A stretch of 64,000 nucleotides of DNA from positions 1-64,000 of the forward strand of contig CADCFN010000004.1 of NCBI GenBank assembly GCA_902800715.1, given 5' to 3'. Of this stretch, positions 36,731-46,164 are shown in pieces (within the stretch, counting starts at the first letter, position 1; every line of letters begins with the position of its first letter). The notes below the pieces were generated by a model. It saw only the letters and a list, made by a program, of their open reading frames with translations. It searched no databases and was not told where the DNA came from. Both the position numbers and the translations under genes were made by a program. Source of the DNA: an uncultured Bacteroidales bacterium. Its GTDB lineage: Bacteria > Bacteroidota > Bacteroidia > Bacteroidales > Muribaculaceae.

Positions 36731-36762
36731 CAAAACTAAGCATAAAAATTCAAGTAAGCAAA
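36731..36762 (-). promoter_or_regulatory. promoter of the M6 protease gene
   Basis: Minus strand: -33 TTTG (36759-36762), 20 bases, -7 TAGTTTTG (36731-36738), giving a leader of about 80 bases. The remainder of the AT-rich gap 36763-36980 shows only a weak GAAAATCC/GGATTTTC stem (36903-36942) that may end the rdgB transcript. Confidence 0.65.
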
Positions 36763-36982
36763 AATAAACCTCCCATCATTTCAATTTAACTAATTATGAT
36801 AGTGCTAAAAATAGAATTCAAAATTATAACAAGCGGATATGTAAGTAAATGATTATCAGGAGTTATACAAAAAAAATCGCGCAGGTGAGCGGAAAACCAC
36901 TAGAAAATCCAGCATTATCAGATTAAAATATACCGGATTTTCAAGTTTACCGTGCACCAGCACGATTGCAGCTTAAGATATC

Positions 36983-37564
36983 CTATTGATTGTTCAGGAA
37001 GGCCACTAATTGGGCGACAGCGCGTCCGCGGTGGCTAATGCGGTTCTTGTCCTCGGGCGACATCTGGGCAAAGGTGCTGCCATCACCCTCAACAGGCTGG
37101 AAAATGCTATCGTAGCCGAAGCCTCCAGTACCGTGACGTTCAGTGAGGATGATACCCTCGACCTGTCCCTCAAACATGTGCATCTGGTCACCTTGCAACA
37201 AGGCGATGGCAGTGCGGAATCGGGCAGTGCGATTGTCGATTCCATCGAGTTTTTTCAGCACTTTATCAATGTTTGCCTCGCTGTCATGACCTGGTCCGGC
37301 ATAGCGTGCCGAATAGACACCAGGCTCACCATTCAGGGCATCAATCTCCAGTCCCGTGTCGTCACTGAAGCAGTCATAGCCATAATGTTCCTTGACATAA
37401 CGGGCCTTCATACGGGCATTTTCTTCGATGAAATCGGCAGTTTCTGGGATATCCTCATGGCATCCGATGTCGGCAAGGCCCAATATTTCGTAACGGTCGC
37501 CCAGCATCTGCCGCAACTCCTGCAGCTTGTGGGCATTGTTGGTCGCAAAGACAATTTTCTTCAT
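36983..37564 (-). CDS. rdgB: XTP/dITP diphosphatase (RdgB/HAM1)
   Basis: 193 residues, the family length. It removes deaminated purine nucleotides (XTP, ITP, dITP) so they are not built into DNA or RNA. Motifs: FATNNAHKLQELRQML at the N-terminus (substrate loop), FSDDTGLEIDALNGEPGVYSARYAG (catalytic Asp), TGGFGYDSIFQP and MSPEDKNRISHRGRA at the C-terminus. It is the last gene of the nadA-leuS-rdgB run, 94 bases behind leuS, with an inverted repeat between. Confidence 0.96.
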   Translation of the reverse strand: MKKIVFATNNAHKLQELRQMLGDRYEILGLADIGCHEDIPETADFIEENARMKARYVKEHYGYDCFSDDTGLEIDALNGEPGVYSARYAGPGHDSEANIDKVLKKLDGIDNRTARFRTAIALLQGDQMHMFEGQVEGIILTERHGTGGFGYDSIFQPVEGDGSTFAQMSPEDKNRISHRGRAVAQLVAFLNNQ

Positions 37565-37580
37565 TTTCTTGGATATAAAA

Positions 37581-37651
37581 AACTACGAATTACGCGAATA
37601 TCACAAATAAATCATTCTGAAAAAATTGTTGAATTCGCGTAATTCGTAGTT
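37581..37651. repeat. inverted repeat between leuS and rdgB
   Basis: Perfect 19-base arms, AACTACGAATTACGCGAAT (37581-37599) and its complement (37633-37651), with a 33-base spacer. The same AACTACGAATTACGC word occurs at about 21040. It may end or stabilise the leuS message. Confidence 0.9.
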
Positions 37652-37657
37652 AATCAT

Positions 37658-40429
37658 TTACACGACAATATTGACGAGTTTACCTTTCACGAAGATAATC
37701 TTCTTAGGCTCCTTGCCAGCGAGCCAGCGCTCGGCACCGGCGTCGGCAAGAGCGAGACGCTTAATTTCTTCCTCGTCGGCATCAGCAGGTACCTCGATGG
37801 TATAACGAGACTTACCATTGAACGAAACGCCGTAGTTCACAACCGATTCCTTGAGATAATCCTCGTTCCAAGTGGGCCACTGCGCGTCACACACGGTAGT
37901 GTCATGACCCAGCACATGCCACAATTCCTCGGCAATGTGAGGTGCGAAGGGAGCCAATAAGATTACCAACGGCTCATAAATTTCACGTGAACGGCACTTC
38001 ATGCTCAACAATTCATTAACACAAATCATGAAGGCTGCCACCGACGTGTTGTAGCTGAAGGACTCGATATCGCCCGTCACCTTCTTGATGAGCTTGTGTA
38101 CCGACTTGAGAGCTTCAGCACTAGGTTTCTCGTCGGTGAGCTGCATGGTGTCATCCTTGAAGAAAAGTCCCCACAAGCGCTTGAGAAAACGGTTCACGCC
38201 GTCGATACCATTGGTATCCCAAGGCTTGCTGGCCTCAACGGGACCCAAGAACATCTCATACAAGCGCAAGGTGTCGGCACCATATCGGTCAACGATATCA
38301 TCAGGATTAACGACGTTAAACATCGACTTGGACATTTTCTCAATGGCCCAGCCGCAGATGTACTTGCCATTCTCAAGAATGAATTCGGCATTCTCGAAAT
38401 CAGGGCGCCAGTTACGGAATGCTTCAATATCAAGGGCATCCTTATCCACAATGTTGACATCCACATGGATGGGCGTTACATCATACTTGTCCTTGAGATT
38501 GAGCGAAACAAACGTGTTGGTGTCCTTAATGCGATAAACAAAATTGCTGCGGCCCTGAATCATGCCCTGATTGACCAATTTACGGAATGGTTCTAACTCA
38601 CAAATATAGCCGTAGTCATAGAGGAACTTGTTCCAGAAGCGGCTGTAAATCAAGTGTCCCGTGGCATGTTCGGTACCACCCACATAGAGGTCTACCTGGC
38701 GCCAATAATCGTTGGCCTCGTGCGAAACAAGTGCCTCATCGTTGTGTGGGTCCATGTAGCGCAGATAGTAGGCCGAAGAACCGGCAAAGCCAGGCATGGT
38801 ATTCAGTTCCAGCGGATGTCCGTCAGCGGTCACCCAATTTTTGGCGCGACCCAGAGGCGGTTCACCCGTTTCGGTGGGCAAAAACTTGTCAACCTCGGGC
38901 AAAACCAACGGCAACTCGTTCTCGTCGAGCGGCTGGGGCTGGTTGTTCTCATCATAATAGATGGGGAAAGGCTCGCCCCAATAGCGCTGGCGGCTGAAGA
39001 TAGCATCGCGCAAGCGATAATTCACTTTCACATGACCGATACCTGATTCCTCAATATACTGCTTGGTGCGGGCAATAGCCTCTTTTACATTCAATCCGTT
39101 GAGTTGCAAACGCTCATTGGAGGAATTAATCATGATACCTTCCTTGGCATCAAAGCTTTCCTCACTCACGTCGGCACCCTCAATCAACGGTATGATGGGC
39201 AGATTGAAATGCTTGGCAAAGGCATAGTCGCGACTGTCGTGGGCAGGCACTGCCATGATGGCGCCAGTGCCGTAACCAGCGAGCACATAGTCGCTGATAT
39301 AGATGGGAATGTTCTTGCCCGTGATGGGATTGACGGCATAGCTGCCGGTGAACACGCCACTCACCTTCTTCTCAATCATGCGTTCACGCTCGGTCTTGTG
39401 CTTCACCTCATCAAGATAGGCATCAACAGCAGCACGCTGTTCGGATGTCACTACCTCGTCAACATACATGCTCTCGGGCGCCAATACCATAAAGGTCACA
39501 CCGAAAATGGTGTCGGCACGCGTGGTGAAAATCAACAGACTCTTATCACTGTCGGCAATTGGGAAAGTCACCTCGGCACCCTCGCTGTAGCCTATCCAGT
39601 TGCGTTGCGTCTCCTTGATGGATTCGGTCCACTCAACATTTTCCAGGTCACGCAAGAGACGGCCAGCATAAGCCGACACGCGTATACACCACTGCCTCAT
39701 CATCTTCTGCTCCACAGGAAAACCTCCGCGCACCGATACACCCTCGCTTACCTCATCATTGGCAAGCACAGTACCCAATTTTGGACACCAGTTTACCATC
39801 GTATTGCCTAAATAGGCGATGCGGTAGTTCATGAGCACATCATTGCATTGCACCTGAGTCATATTGTTCCACTCGTCGGCAGTAAATTCGTCGCTACTTG
39901 TAGTATGGGCATTACAATCCTTGGTGCCATGCTTCTCGAAGTGAGCCACCAGTTCATCGATGGGACGTGCCTTGTCAAGCTTGGTGTTATAGTAGCTCTT
40001 GAACATCTGCAGAAAAGCCCACTGCGTCCACTTGTAATATTTAGGATCACAGGTGCGCACCTCGCGATTCCAGTCGTAGCAGAAACCGAGCTTATCCAAC
40101 TGATCACGATAGCGTGCTATGTTCTGATTGGTAGTGATTTCGGGATGCTGACCCGTCTGGATAGCATATTGCTCAGCAGGCAGACCATAAGCGTCATAGC
40201 CCATGGGATGCAACACATTGAAACCTTTCAGACGCTTGTAACGCGCAAAAATGTCACTGGCTATGTAGCCCAGGGGATGTCCCACATGCAGACCCGCTCC
40301 CGAAGGATAAGGGAACATGTCAAGAACATAAAACTTGGGACGATTTGCATCTACATCGCACTTATAGGTGTGATGTTCACGCCAATACTGTTGCCACTTT
40401 TTTTCTATATCTTTAAAGTTATAGTCCAT
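37658..40429 (-). CDS. leuS: leucyl-tRNA synthetase
   Basis: 923 residues. The class I HIGH motif is [16 protein letters not shown] (about 45) and the KMSKS motif is EKMSKSMFN (about 700). The editing (CP1) domain is present with [19 protein letters not shown] and the [19 protein letters not shown] Asp. It charges tRNA-Leu and removes mischarged products. It is 43 bases downstream of nadA on the same strand and probably co-transcribed. The gene is AT-richer than metG or gyrB. Confidence 0.98.
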   Translation of the reverse strand: MDYNFKDIEKKWQQYWREHHTYKCDVDANRPKFYVLDMFPYPSGAGLHVGHPLGYIASDIFARYKRLKGFNVLHPMGYDAYGLPAEQYAIQTGQHPEITTNQNIARYRDQLDKLGFCYDWNREVRTCDPKYYKWTQWAFLQMFKSYYNTKLDKARPIDELVAHFEKHGTKDCNAHTTSSDEFTADEWNNMTQVQCNDVLMNYRIAYLGNTMVNWCPKLGTVLANDEVSEGVSVRGGFPVEQKMMRQWCIRVSAYAGRLLRDLENVEWTESIKETQRNWIGYSEGAEVTFPIADSDKSLLIFTTRADTIFGVTFMVLAPESMYVDEVVTSEQRAAVDAYLDEVKHKTERERMIEKKVSGVFTGSYAVNPITGKNIPIYISDYVLAGYGTGAIMAVPAHDSRDYAFAKHFNLPIIPLIEGADVSEESFDAKEGIMINSSNERLQLNGLNVKEAIARTKQYIEESGIGHVKVNYRLRDAIFSRQRYWGEPFPIYYDENNQPQPLDENELPLVLPEVDKFLPTETGEPPLGRAKNWVTADGHPLELNTMPGFAGSSAYYLRYMDPHNDEALVSHEANDYWRQVDLYVGGTEHATGHLIYSRFWNKFLYDYGYICELEPFRKLVNQGMIQGRSNFVYRIKDTNTFVSLNLKDKYDVTPIHVDVNIVDKDALDIEAFRNWRPDFENAEFILENGKYICGWAIEKMSKSMFNVVNPDDIVDRYGADTLRLYEMFLGPVEASKPWDTNGIDGVNRFLKRLWGLFFKDDTMQLTDEKPSAEALKSVHKLIKKVTGDIESFSYNTSVAAFMICVNELLSMKCRSREIYEPLVILLAPFAPHIAEELWHVLGHDTTVCDAQWPTWNEDYLKESVVNYGVSFNGKSRYTIEVPADADEEEIKRLALADAGAERWLAGKEPKKIIFVKGKLVNIVV

Positions 40430-40472
40430 TTTCTTTATTTAGTCCTTATTAATATATAAGATGTTAGTAACT

Positions 40473-41459
40473 TTATTTGATAATGCCTAATTCACGCGAA
40501 ATGTCAAGCATGCGCTGGATAGGTTTCACAGCACGCTCAGCAATGTCGGGAGCCACCTCGATTTCGGGTGCCATGAATTTGAGCGAATTATACAATTTCT
40601 CCAGCGTGATAAGCTTCATGTACTCACACTCGTTGCAGGCACAGGTGCCATCCTCAGGTGGAGCAGGAATGAATGTCTTGTCGGGACAACGGCGCTGCAT
40701 CTCGATGAGGATACCACTCTCGGTGCACACGATGAATTCCTTGCTGTCGCTATCCACGGCGTAGTTAAGTAATGCCTGAGTCGAACCCACCTTGTCGGCC
40801 ATGATGCGCACGGGCTTGGGACATTCGGGATGAACCAGCACCTTAGCCTCAGGATGCTCACGCTTGAGGTCAGCGACTGCAGCAACACTGAATTTCTCAT
40901 GCACATGGCAGGCACCGTCCCACAGCAGCATTTCGCGTCCCGTGATGCTGTTGATGTAGTTGCCCAGGTTGCGGTCTGGACCAAAGATGATTTTCTCGTC
41001 CTGAGGCAGACTGCCCACAATTTCCTTGGCATTGCCCGAAGTCACCACCACATCGGTCACTGCCTTGACGGCAGCGCTCGTGTTTACATAGCTGATGACA
41101 GTGTGATCGGGGTGCTCCTTGACAAACTCCTCAAACTTGTCGGCAGGGCAACTGTCAGCCAGCGAGCATCCAGCGCTCAAGTCGGGCACGATGACCGTCT
41201 TGTCAGGACACAAGATCTTGGCTGTCTCGCCCATGAAGTGAACACCACACAGCACAATCACCGGAGCATCGGTCTTGGCTGCCAGCTGTGCCAGTGCCAG
41301 ACTGTCACCGATGTAGTCGGCGAGCTGCTGGATTTCCTCACGCTGATAATAGTGCGCCATGATAACGGCATTGCGCTCCTTCTTCAGGCGCAGGATTTCT
41401 TCTCTCAAGTCGATTCCTTCCTCGATGGGCTCATCGACATAGCCTTTTTCAACATTCAT
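40473..41459 (-). CDS. nadA: quinolinate synthase A
   Basis: 328 residues. It condenses iminoaspartate with dihydroxyacetone phosphate to quinolinate in de novo NAD synthesis, using a [4Fe-4S] cluster. Cluster cysteines lie in VIVLCGVHFMGETAKIL (about 92), SAGCSLADSCPADKF and CACNECEYMKL (about 270). Other family phrases are MAHYYQREEIQQLADYIGDSL and CVHPECPK-like VHPECPKPV. nadB and nadC are not in the window. The upstream gap holds the candidate origin. Confidence 0.97.
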   Translation of the reverse strand: MNVEKGYVDEPIEEGIDLREEILRLKKERNAVIMAHYYQREEIQQLADYIGDSLALAQLAAKTDAPVIVLCGVHFMGETAKILCPDKTVIVPDLSAGCSLADSCPADKFEEFVKEHPDHTVISYVNTSAAVKAVTDVVVTSGNAKEIVGSLPQDEKIIFGPDRNLGNYINSITGREMLLWDGACHVHEKFSVAAVADLKREHPEAKVLVHPECPKPVRIMADKVGSTQALLNYAVDSDSKEFIVCTESGILIEMQRRCPDKTFIPAPPEDGTCACNECEYMKLITLEKLYNSLKFMAPEIEVAPDIAERAVKPIQRMLDISRELGIIK

Positions 41460-41520
41460 ATTATATATTATTTTGTTTTTAATTTTTTAAAAAATCAATT
41501 TTTAACTACAACAATAATGC

Positions 41521-41909
41521 CTGTTAATAGTGTTGAAAACTTTTTTGCCCTGTAGTACACCATTTGACTTATCAACGCTGTTTTTGACTTATTCATGACT
41601 TATTGACAAACCTAGTTGTTGTGTCTTAGCACTTTTGTGACTTTATTAACAGGGTGTAAACAACCTGCAAAGTTAATAAAATCCTCTCTACTTTTGTTAT
41701 AAAACATGATGAAAACCGTGTTTAAAGAAGAATAAAATTTTGGTGCTAACATTTTTGGCAGCATAGAAAAGATTATTAAGCCGCATTGATTTGAATTTGT
41801 CAAGTCTTTTTTATTGTTTTTTTTCAAATAGTTTTCAACAACAATTTACAGGGTTGTTGACAGGCGTTGAAAATTAGTTGTCAAAACAGAATAATTGTGT
41901 GGTATCTAT
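41521..41909. other. candidate chromosomal replication origin (oriC)
   Basis: AT-rich non-coding gap with four copies of TTWTCAACR, a DnaA-box-like word: TTTTCAACA (minus, 41531-41539), TTATCAACG (41569-41577), TTTTCAACA (41832-41840) and TTTTCAACG (minus, 41865-41873). Further 7-of-9 matches to TTATCCACA are TTATTGACA (41600-41608) and TTATTAACA (41643-41651). TTTGACTTAT is directly repeated at 41563 and 41583, with a shorter GACTTAT at 41597. Genes on the left run leftwards and on the right rightwards, and strand composition appears to shift here. dnaA itself is not nearby, which is common in this phylum. Confidence 0.45.
41668..41675 (-). promoter_or_regulatory. possible -7 box for nadA
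   Basis: TAACTTTG on the minus strand. If used, the nadA message would have a leader of about 200 bases running through the DnaA-box-like cluster. Confidence 0.35.
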
Positions 41910-42440
41910 TTATTTTACAGATTGATAGACGTGCCACATCACGATGGCGGCGCAACATGAAATATTCAATGAGTGCTTGGTGCCGTGTTGCGGTATTTCG
42001 ACACACAGGTCACTGGCATCGACAACTTCCTGGGACACACCATTGACCTCGTTTCCCAGCACTATAGCCATCTTTTGTCCCTGATTGACAACAAATTGTT
42101 CCAAACTGATGCTGTCATGCACCTGCTCGATGGAGCAGATGGTGTAGCCTTGGTTCTTGAGTTGTTCAATGGCGGCAATGGTTGTGGGATAGTATTGCCA
42201 AGCGACCGAATCCTCGGCACCGAGTGCTGTCTTGTGAATTTCAGACTTGGGTGGCTGGGGAGTGATACCGCACAGGCAAATACGTTCGATAAGGAATGCG
42301 TCGGCGGTGCGGAATACCGATCCTACATTCATCTCGCTGCGCACATTATCAAGCACCACAGTAACAGGAAGTTTTGATGCTTTTTTATATTCCTCCACAC
42401 CCACGCGGTGAAGTTCAATCATTGATTTTTTTTTAGCCAT
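41910..42440 (-). CDS. TrmH/SpoU-family RNA 2'-O-methyltransferase
   Basis: 176 residues. SPOUT-fold motifs: VVLDNVRSEMNVGSVFRTADAF (motif 1, with the catalytic Arg), MAIVLGNEVNGVSQEVV (motif 2) and VEIPQHGTKHSLNISCCAAIVMWH (motif 3, SAM-binding knot). It lacks the N-terminal substrate-binding domain of 23S-specific members, so tRNA is the likelier target, unproven. A TACCTTTG box (minus, 42466-42473) lies 25 bases upstream. Confidence 0.92.
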   Translation of the reverse strand: MAKKKSMIELHRVGVEEYKKASKLPVTVVLDNVRSEMNVGSVFRTADAFLIERICLCGITPQPPKSEIHKTALGAEDSVAWQYYPTTIAAIEQLKNQGYTICSIEQVHDSISLEQFVVNQGQKMAIVLGNEVNGVSQEVVDASDLCVEIPQHGTKHSLNISCCAAIVMWHVYQSVK

Positions 42441-42465
42441 CTTTTCAATGCTTTATTACACTCAC

Positions 42466-42473
42466 AAAGGTAC
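42466..42473 (-). promoter_or_regulatory. -7 box of the TrmH-type gene
   Basis: TACCTTTG on the minus strand, leader about 20-25 bases. Confidence 0.6.
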
Positions 42474-42780
42474 AAAACATTTTATACCTGTTGGCCATTA
42501 TTTCATAGCAAATGATTAACAGGTCGGAATAATTTTTTAACACTTGTTTAGTTGTCATAAAACGGAAAAAAGGTCTTTTTTAGACTAGTAAGCGCGATAT
42601 CGTTGTTATAAATAACATAAAAAACCAGTATTATTTCACTATTTTTATCAGTTAATGATGTGATTGTCCTATAAATAATAAAGGTTGAAGTTTTATGTTC
42701 CTAAATCACCAAAAACTGTGTATTATACTAGTAAATAAAGGGCTTTATAAAGGTTTTTTAAGAAAAAAGTTGAAAAATTG

Positions 42781-42811
42781 TTTGTTGATTCAAAGATAAT
42801 ATATACTTTTG
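42781..42811 (+). promoter_or_regulatory. promoter of the first SusC/SusD operon
   Basis: -33 TTTG (42781-42784), 19 bases, -7 TACTTTTG (42804-42811). The leader to ATG 42958 is about 140 bases, long enough for post-transcriptional control. The gap 42474-42780 is AT-rich, with a TGTTATAAATAACA palindrome near 42613 and no gene. Confidence 0.75.
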
Positions 42812-42957
42812 CTAATTGAACATTAAAATTAATATCTTAACTATTGGTAATAAAATAATGTAATAATCTAATACACGCCGTTCATCTCTCCACAGAATGG
42901 TAAGAGTGTTTAAATAATTATTTATATAAAGTTTAATCATAAAATGTTTACTGTCGT

Positions 42958-45900
42958 ATGAAGAGACTATTATCAACTCTTTTGGCCGTGTGTGTCATTG
43001 GAATGACTGCATGGGCCAGCAAGACCGTTAGTGGTAAAGTCGTTAGTGCCAGCGACAATGAACCGTTGATAGGTGCCACCATTCAGGCTATCGGTTCGTC
43101 ACAAGGTACTTCCACCGACATTGACGGTCAATTTACAGTAACCGTTAACGACAACGTGACACAACTGCGTGTTAGTTGCGTGGGCTACAAGACCCAAGTT
43201 GTTGCGGTTGCCAGTTATGTAACAGTAGCCCTTGAGGATGCCAACACCACACTCGATGAGGTAGTTGTAACCGCTATGGGTATTAAACGTGAAGCCAAGG
43301 CGCTGGGTGTGTCGGCCACTCCTATCAAGGGTGACGTGATTGCTCAAGCCCGCACCAACGACATCATGTCGAGTCTTGCCGGTAAGGTGGCTGGTGTGCA
43401 GATTGGCGAAACATCTTCCGATCCTGGTACTTCCAAGTCGGTTATCATCCGTGGTGTCAGCTCGTTGTCTGGCAGCAACCAGCCGCTGTATGTAGTGGAT
43501 GGTGTGCCCCTGAACAACACTGCTACTTACAGTAGCGATGGTCTGAACTCGGGTTATGACTTCGGTAACGGTGCTAGTGCCGTTAACCCCAACGATGTGG
43601 AGAGCATGACCATTCTGAAGGGTGCTGCCGCAACCGCCCTGTACGGTAGCCGTGCCGGTGCCGGTGTTATCTTGATTACCACCAAGAAGGGTTCCAAGCA
43701 GAACCGTGGCGTGGGTATCGAGTATAACGGCGGTCTCCAGTGGGAGTCTGTAATGCGCCTGCCGCAGATGCAGAACAACTTCGGTATGGGTTGGTATGGT
43801 GACCACACCGAGATTGAGAACGGTTCTTGGGGTCCCGCGTTTGACGGTTCTCAGCAGCTCTACGGCTGGGTTTACAACCATAGCCAGAATATGAAGTCCT
43901 ACCTTCCCATCAAGAACAACATGAAGGACTTCTTCAGCACCGGTTTCCGTTACAACAACAGCATCTCTTTCAATGGTGCTACCGACAAGAGCACCTACTT
44001 CGTATCGCTGTCACAGATTAACGATAACGGTATTATCCCCTACGATGCCGATACTTACACCAAGTATACCGTATCGGCCCGCGGTAGCCACCGCGAGGGT
44101 AACTTCACCTTCAGCACCTCGTTGAACTATGCTTTCCAGCGCAACCACTTCGTGACCACTGGTCAGAAGACGGGCTCGATGTACAACAGTATCATGCAGA
44201 CTCCGCGTGACATTTCTATCGTCGAGATGAAGGATCTGGACAATCCGTTCAACACTCCGGGTTACTACTACACCCCCTACGGTGTTACCAACCCCTACTA
44301 CATTATCAAGAATTATCAGAACGAGTATGAGCAGGAGCGCTTCTACGGTAACCTGCAGCTCGATTATGCATTCCTGAAATATTTCACTGCCACTTACCGC
44401 TTCGGTCTGGATACCAACACGGGTCACCACAACTATGGTTCTCCCAACATGTCTGCTCTTTACAAAGACACGCCCAACTGGGATGATGCTTTGGGTACGC
44501 TGACTGGTGAAGTATCACAGAGCATTACCCGTCGCCGTGAGATTGACCAGAACTTCATGTTGACCTATGACCAGCAGATTCTGGATGATTGGCACGTGAA
44601 TGCACAGCTCGGTTTCAACGGCAATGAGCGCAGCTATAAGTATCTGGGTTCGTCGGTAACCAACCTGACCATCCCCATGTGGTACAACCTGGGCAACAGC
44701 GCCGAGATTCCCACAACCTCACAGTCTGAGTGGAAGCGCCGCTATCTGGCTGTATTCGGCAGCGCCGAGTTCGCATGGAAGAATATGGTTTACTTGACCC
44801 TCCAGGGCCGTAACGACTGGTCTTCGACTCTGCCCGTTAACAACCGTTCTTACTTCTATCCTGGTGTGAGCTTGTCGTTCCTGTTCAGCGAACTGCTGAA
44901 ACCTGAAATGCGCAATGCTATCACCTTCGGTAAATTCCGTGTCGCTTGGGGTCGCACCGGTAACGATGCCGGCGTTTACATGACCAATTCAGTATTTGCT
45001 CAGGCTGCAGCCGCTACCAGTGGTTTCGGTAACGGTAGCTCGTTCCCCTTCACCAAGGTGGGCGTGAATGCTTACTCACTGGGTAACACCCTGGGTAGCC
45101 AGGATCTGAGTCCTGAGATGACCACCGAGTTTGAGCTTGGTCTGAACATGGCCTTCCTGCAGAACCGCATCAGCTTCGATGCTGCTTACTATGATCGCAA
45201 CACCGACAAGCAGATCTTCTCACTGAATATGGATCCCGCCACCGGTTACACTGCTCAGAACATGAACCTGGGTAAGATTCGCAACCGTGGTGTCGAGTTG
45301 TTGGTTAGCTTGACTCCTGTCAAGGTGGGTGGTTTCCAGTGGGATATCAACTGGAACTATACCAAGAACTGGAGTAAGGTTATCAAGCTGCCCGATGAGT
45401 TGGGTGGTATCGCAACCATTTACGGTCTGAGCGGCGGCACGAGCCTCTACGCTATCGAGGGTGAGCCTCTTGGCGTATTCAAGGCTTATGTTCCTCAAAT
45501 GACTGAGGATGGCAAAATCATCTGCGACGGCAACGGTCAGCCGCTGGTTAATCCCGAGCAGCAGATTGTCGGCAGCATGAACTATAAGTATTTGATGGGC
45601 TTCGGTACTACGCTGAGTTACAAGGGCATTAGCCTGACCGCCAACCTCGACGTTCGTCACGGCGGTATGCTGTACTCGCGCACCAAGGACATCACCTTCT
45701 TCACTGGTAATGCTATCCAGACTGCATTCAACAACCGTAACCCGTTCATCGTTCCCAACTCTGTACAGCAAGTCCGTGACGATGATGATAACGTGATCGG
45801 CTATACCGAGAACACCACCCCGCTCGACGAGACGGGTATCTTCACCTACTGGGATGCCGGTGGTTCCGAGCTGGACCGCGCATTCCTCGTGGACAAGAGC

Positions 45901-46146
45901 TATGTGAAGCTGCGTAACGTGATCCTCAGCTGGCAGCTGCCCAACAAGTGGTTCTCCAAGTGCTTCATCACTGGTGTTAACCTGTCGTTCTTCGGCAACA
46001 ACTTGTTCCTGTGGACGCCTAAGAGCAACACCTTCATCGATCCCGAGACTTCTACTTTCGGTAACGACCTTGAGGGTAACTATGGTGAGTTCTCGGCTAA
46101 CCCGAGTTCACGCAAGTTTGGTTTCAATGTGCAGGTTAAATTCTAA
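42958..46146 (+). CDS. SusC/RagA-family TonB-linked outer-membrane transporter
   Basis: 1062 residues. Signal peptide (MKRLLSTLLAVCVIGMTAWA), carboxypeptidase-like repeat about 22-95 (VSGKVVSASDNEPLIGATI), TonB-box-like DEVVVTAMG near 100, and a plug about 115-230 with NQPLYVVDGVPLNN and MTILKGAAATALYGSRAGAGVILITTKKG. A 22-strand-type barrel follows, ending NPSSRKFGFNVQVKF, the normal terminal strand. It imports an oligomer bound by the SusD partner encoded 18 bases downstream. No glycosidase, sigma or hybrid regulator is adjacent, so the ligand could be glycan or peptide. Confidence 0.97.
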   Translation: MKRLLSTLLAVCVIGMTAWASKTVSGKVVSASDNEPLIGATIQAIGSSQGTSTDIDGQFTVTVNDNVTQLRVSCVGYKTQVVAVASYVTVALEDANTTLDEVVVTAMGIKREAKALGVSATPIKGDVIAQARTNDIMSSLAGKVAGVQIGETSSDPGTSKSVIIRGVSSLSGSNQPLYVVDGVPLNNTATYSSDGLNSGYDFGNGASAVNPNDVESMTILKGAAATALYGSRAGAGVILITTKKGSKQNRGVGIEYNGGLQWESVMRLPQMQNNFGMGWYGDHTEIENGSWGPAFDGSQQLYGWVYNHSQNMKSYLPIKNNMKDFFSTGFRYNNSISFNGATDKSTYFVSLSQINDNGIIPYDADTYTKYTVSARGSHREGNFTFSTSLNYAFQRNHFVTTGQKTGSMYNSIMQTPRDISIVEMKDLDNPFNTPGYYYTPYGVTNPYYIIKNYQNEYEQERFYGNLQLDYAFLKYFTATYRFGLDTNTGHHNYGSPNMSALYKDTPNWDDALGTLTGEVSQSITRRREIDQNFMLTYDQQILDDWHVNAQLGFNGNERSYKYLGSSVTNLTIPMWYNLGNSAEIPTTSQSEWKRRYLAVFGSAEFAWKNMVYLTLQGRNDWSSTLPVNNRSYFYPGVSLSFLFSELLKPEMRNAITFGKFRVAWGRTGNDAGVYMTNSVFAQAAAATSGFGNGSSFPFTKVGVNAYSLGNTLGSQDLSPEMTTEFELGLNMAFLQNRISFDAAYYDRNTDKQIFSLNMDPATGYTAQNMNLGKIRNRGVELLVSLTPVKVGGFQWDINWNYTKNWSKVIKLPDELGGIATIYGLSGGTSLYAIEGEPLGVFKAYVPQMTEDGKIICDGNGQPLVNPEQQIVGSMNYKYLMGFGTTLSYKGISLTANLDVRHGGMLYSRTKDITFFTGNAIQTAFNNRNPFIVPNSVQQVRDDDDNVIGYTENTTPLDETGIFTYWDAGGSELDRAFLVDKSYVKLRNVILSWQLPNKWFSKCFITGVNLSFFGNNLFLWTPKSNTFIDPETSTFGNDLEGNYGEFSANPSSRKFGFNVQVKF

Positions 46147-46164
46147 TCAAAAACTGAAACAGAC

